From the NCBI GenBank assembly GCA_021730945.1, contig JAKFYH010000052.1, positions 1 to 33,189 on the forward strand: 33,189 bases of DNA. The letters run 5' to 3'. This document shows positions 30,680 to 33,189 of this stretch, piece by piece. This DNA comes from Acidobacteriota bacterium. GTDB taxonomy: Bacteria; Acidobacteriota; Vicinamibacteria; Vicinamibacterales; UBA2999. The notes beneath the pieces were generated by a model. It searched no databases. It worked only from the letters and a program-made list of their open reading frames with translations, and was not told where the DNA came from. Made by a program: the position numbers and the translations under genes. Within the stretch, counting starts at the first letter, position 1, and each line of letters begins with the position of its first letter.

Positions 30680-33130
30680 ATGGGCTTTCTCATCGAACTC
30701 CGCCAGGCCTTGCGCGCGATGACGCGCGCCAGGGGACTGTTTCTCACCGTCGTGTTGACGCTGGCGCTGGGCATCGGCGCCAACGCCGCCATCTTCAGCG
30801 TCGTCCGCGGAGTGCTGCTGAAGCCGCTGGTCAATCGCGACGAGGCGCGGCTGATCTACCTTCGCCAGAGCGCCCCGGGGCGCAATGTCGATAACACCAC
30901 GTTCTCGGTTCCCGAAATTCTGGACCTGCGCGGCCGGGTGAAGAGCATCGCCGCCTTTGGCGAGTTCTCCACCATCGGGTTCCTGATGGTCGGCCTGGGC
31001 GAACCGCGCCAGGTGCGCGCCGGCGTCGTCGACGGGCACTTCTTCGAGGTCATGGGTCTGCGGCCGGTACTCGGCCGCGCGATCGCCACGACCGACGATG
31101 GTCCCGCCGCGGCCGGCGTGGCCATGCTGACGCATCGATTCTGGATGACCACCTACAAGGGTGATCCGGCGGTTGTCGGCAAGGAGGTCAGGCTGGGGAC
31201 GCGCACCGCCACCATCATCGGCGTGCTCGAGCCGTCGGTGCCGTACCCTGCGGACACCGAAGTGATCGCGAACATGGTCACCAGCCCGCATCACATGTCG
31301 GCCACCATGGTGACCGGCCGCGAGCATCGCATGACCGAGGTGTTCGGCCGGCTGGCGCCGGATGCCGACCTCGAGACCGCGCGCGCCGAACTGCGGGGCG
31401 TGCATGCCTCGATCGTGAGCGGATATCCCGAGGCCTATCCGGTGAAGGCCGACTTCCGCATCGACGCCCGGCTGCTGCGTGACCAGATCACCTCGCAGGC
31501 GCGCACGGTGCTGCTGGTCCTGCTGGCCGCGGCCGCGCTGATCTTCGTGATCGCGTGCTCGAACGTCGCCAACCTGATCCTGGCGCGTTCGGTGCGTCGC
31601 GAGTCGGAGCTCGCTGTCCGTGCCGCGCTCGGCGCGAGCACGGCGGCCCTCAGGAAGACCCTGCTGGCCGAGAGCCTGGTCGTCTGTGTCACCGGCGCGC
31701 TGGTGGGCGTCGCGCTCGCGCAACCCATGGTCTCGGTGCTCGGCCGCTACGCCGCCCGCTATTCGGTGCGGGCGCTCGACCTGAGCCTGGATCTGAGCCT
31801 GGTGTGGGCCGGTGCGCTATTGGCGATCATCGCCGCCGTGTTGTTGGCATTCGTGCCACGCCTGCCCGCGTCGGATGCCGCGCACGGCCTGGCGCAGGCC
31901 GGCAACAGCGCCCGCATGACCGGGTCCACCAGCCTGCGGCTGAAGGCCTTCGCGGTGACGCAGATTGCTGCATCGTTCTTGTTGCTGGCCGGCGCCGGCA
32001 TGCTGGTGCGGACGCTGGTCGCGCTGCAGGCGGCGCGCCCTGGGATCCAGACCACCGGCGTCCTGGCCGTGAACGTGCCGGTGACGTCGTTCGGGCGCAC
32101 TCGCGAGCAGGTGTTGAGCTTTTACCGCGACCTGCGCCGGCGGACGGAAGAGGTGCCTGGCGTGCGCAACGTCGCCTTGGGCACGGTCGTGCCCTGGCGG
32201 GACGTCAGCAACGTCGGCGGTGGCATGCAGTTCTCGGTCGAAGGCCGCGTCAAGGAAAACGGCGAGGAAGATCCGGTGGCGCGATCGCGGGCGGTGGGTC
32301 CCGGGTTCTTCGCCACGCTTGGCTTGCCGATTCTTGACGGCCGCGACTTCAACGACGCCGATCGGGCCGGCGCGGAGAAGGTGGTAATCGTCAGCCAGAC
32401 GCTGGCCCAGCGCATGTTTGCGACCGCCGATGTGGTGAACCGCAAACTGTTCTGGACCGACCCGATTGGCAAGTTCATCAACCTCAGCCCGGAGCCGCGC
32501 CGCATTGTCGGCGTGGTCCCCGATCTCGACGATGCCAGCCTGACGCCGCAACCGACGATGACGGTCTACCAACCGTTCGAGCAGGAGGGCGGCGGCGGAC
32601 GCCTGTTCGTGCACGCGGCCGGCGATCCTTACGCGCTGGTGCCGGCCATCACGCGGATTGTTCGCGAGATGGCACAGGACGTGCCGGTGGAGCGGCCATC
32701 GACACTGGGCGATGTGCGCGCCGAGGTGATGGCGCCGGATCGGCTGAATGCGCTGGTGTTCGGCGGATTTGCCGCCGTGGCTCTGGTGATTGCGGTGGTG
32801 GGGGTCGCCGGCGTGCTGGCGTTTTCGGTGAGCGGACGCACGCGCGAGTTCGGCATCCGCATGGCGGTCGGCTCGCAACCGCGCGAGATCCTGCGGCAGG
32901 TGCTTGGCGAGGGGATGTGGATGGGCGCGTTCGGCGTGGTCGCCGGCGTGCTGCTCGGCCTGGCGATCTGGCGCCTGGCCGGTGGCATCTTTCCCAACGT
33001 CCCGTTGCCGGGCATCGTCCCGGTGGTCGCCGCCGCCGCGCTGCTGATCGGATCCGCCGTCTGCGCCGCCCTGGTGCCCGCGTCCAGAGCCTCCCGCACC
33101 GACGTCATGCAAGCACTACGCACGGACTAG
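30680..33130 (+). CDS. ADOP-type ABC transporter permease (MacB/FtsX-like), second complete copy
   Basis: An 816-residue permease with the same duplicated layout as the one at 6689, but without the N-terminal prefix. It starts directly with FLIELRQALRAM, a membrane helix (about 18-42), and a periplasmic domain. FtsX helices follow near 275-400, a helix near 430-455, a second periplasmic domain, and FtsX helices near 690-810. The ATG is supported by AGGGAA four bases upstream. No PadR gene is adjacent; it is divergent from the cupredoxin operon, with 119 bases between the starts that must hold both promoters. The repeat just after the stop is described separately. Substrate and ATPase partner are unknown. 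Confidence 0.92.
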   Translation: MGFLIELRQALRAMTRARGLFLTVVLTLALGIGANAAIFSVVRGVLLKPLVNRDEARLIYLRQSAPGRNVDNTTFSVPEILDLRGRVKSIAAFGEFSTIGFLMVGLGEPRQVRAGVVDGHFFEVMGLRPVLGRAIATTDDGPAAAGVAMLTHRFWMTTYKGDPAVVGKEVRLGTRTATIIGVLEPSVPYPADTEVIANMVTSPHHMSATMVTGREHRMTEVFGRLAPDADLETARAELRGVHASIVSGYPEAYPVKADFRIDARLLRDQITSQARTVLLVLLAAAALIFVIACSNVANLILARSVRRESELAVRAALGASTAALRKTLLAESLVVCVTGALVGVALAQPMVSVLGRYAARYSVRALDLSLDLSLVWAGALLAIIAAVLLAFVPRLPASDAAHGLAQAGNSARMTGSTSLRLKAFAVTQIAASFLLLAGAGMLVRTLVALQAARPGIQTTGVLAVNVPVTSFGRTREQVLSFYRDLRRRTEEVPGVRNVALGTVVPWRDVSNVGGGMQFSVEGRVKENGEEDPVARSRAVGPGFFATLGLPILDGRDFNDADRAGAEKVVIVSQTLAQRMFATADVVNRKLFWTDPIGKFINLSPEPRRIVGVVPDLDDASLTPQPTMTVYQPFEQEGGGGRLFVHAAGDPYALVPAITRIVREMAQDVPVERPSTLGDVRAEVMAPDRLNALVFGGFAAVALVIAVVGVAGVLAFSVSGRTREFGIRMAVGSQPREILRQVLGEGMWMGAFGVVAGVLLGLAIWRLAGGIFPNVPLPGIVPVVAAAALLIGSAVCAALVPASRASRTDVMQALRTD

Positions 33131-33189
33131 CCCCCATCCCCCGAGCCCCCCCAGCTCCCCAGCCCCCCCAGCCCCCCAGCCCCCTAATG
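33131..33189 (+). repeat. C-rich tandem repeat (AGCCCCC-type)
   Basis: Directly after the ADOP stop codon the sequence repeats AGCCCCCC-like units of seven to nine bases several times, with few other bases. It runs to within a few bases of the window end, so its full length is unknown. Confidence 0.75.

Overview
The window looks like chromosomal DNA of a high-GC acidobacterium, most likely of the Vicinamibacteria type. Pointers are two full ADOP-type (FtsX/MacB-like) permeases, one controlled by a PadR regulator, two VWFA-related proteins of the kind expanded in Acidobacteria, many Sec- or Tat-exported proteins and several outer-membrane barrels. This is judged from protein families and composition by eye; no database search was possible.

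Left part (1 to about 3136): a lower-GC mobile region. It begins with the last codons and right inverted repeat of an IS3-family transposase gene, then has two adjacent genes for unknown membrane proteins, a non-coding block unusually rich in GTAC repeats, a small Cys/His-rich gene bracketed by two hairpins, and ends with the 3' part of a tRNA-Asn(GTT) gene whose 5' half is missing. This is what the distal end of an element integrated into a tRNA gene looks like. Two REP-like dyad elements follow at 3137-3402.

Middle part (3520-21585): ordinary dense chromosomal genes: a GIY-YIG protein, a VWA protein, a Tat-exported dienelactone-hydrolase-like protein, a small barrel protein, a PadR/ADOP pair, a DNPH1-like nucleotide hydrolase, a Tat-exported amidohydrolase and a TauE/SafE permease. 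Next comes a leftward run of M1 aminopeptidase, TldD, TldE/PmbA and a VWA protein that looks like a peptide-breakdown operon. A GNAT acetyltransferase and an MlaF-like ATPase then diverge from overlapping start codons, followed by a conserved outer-membrane protein.

Right part (21586-33189): a scar holding remnants of a GxxExxY gene and of an internally deleted ADOP permease, bracketed by oligopurine/oligopyrimidine repeats. Then follows a three-gene cassette (zinc-ribbon protein, SPFH protein with a C-terminal excisionase-type HTH, zinc-ribbon membrane protein with an apparent CTG start) that recalls the Bacillus ydjG/ydjI membrane-stress genes. After it come a PQQ-type sugar dehydrogenase, a 27-bp tandem repeat, a small alpha/beta hydrolase, a leftward operon of cupredoxin, HD-GYP phosphodiesterase and outer-membrane protein, and a second full ADOP permease ending in a C-rich repeat.

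The best candidates for little-described systems are the zinc-ribbon/SPFH/zinc-ribbon cassette (22271-25191), the cupredoxin/HD-GYP/porin operon (27095-30560) and the island cargo (268-1670).
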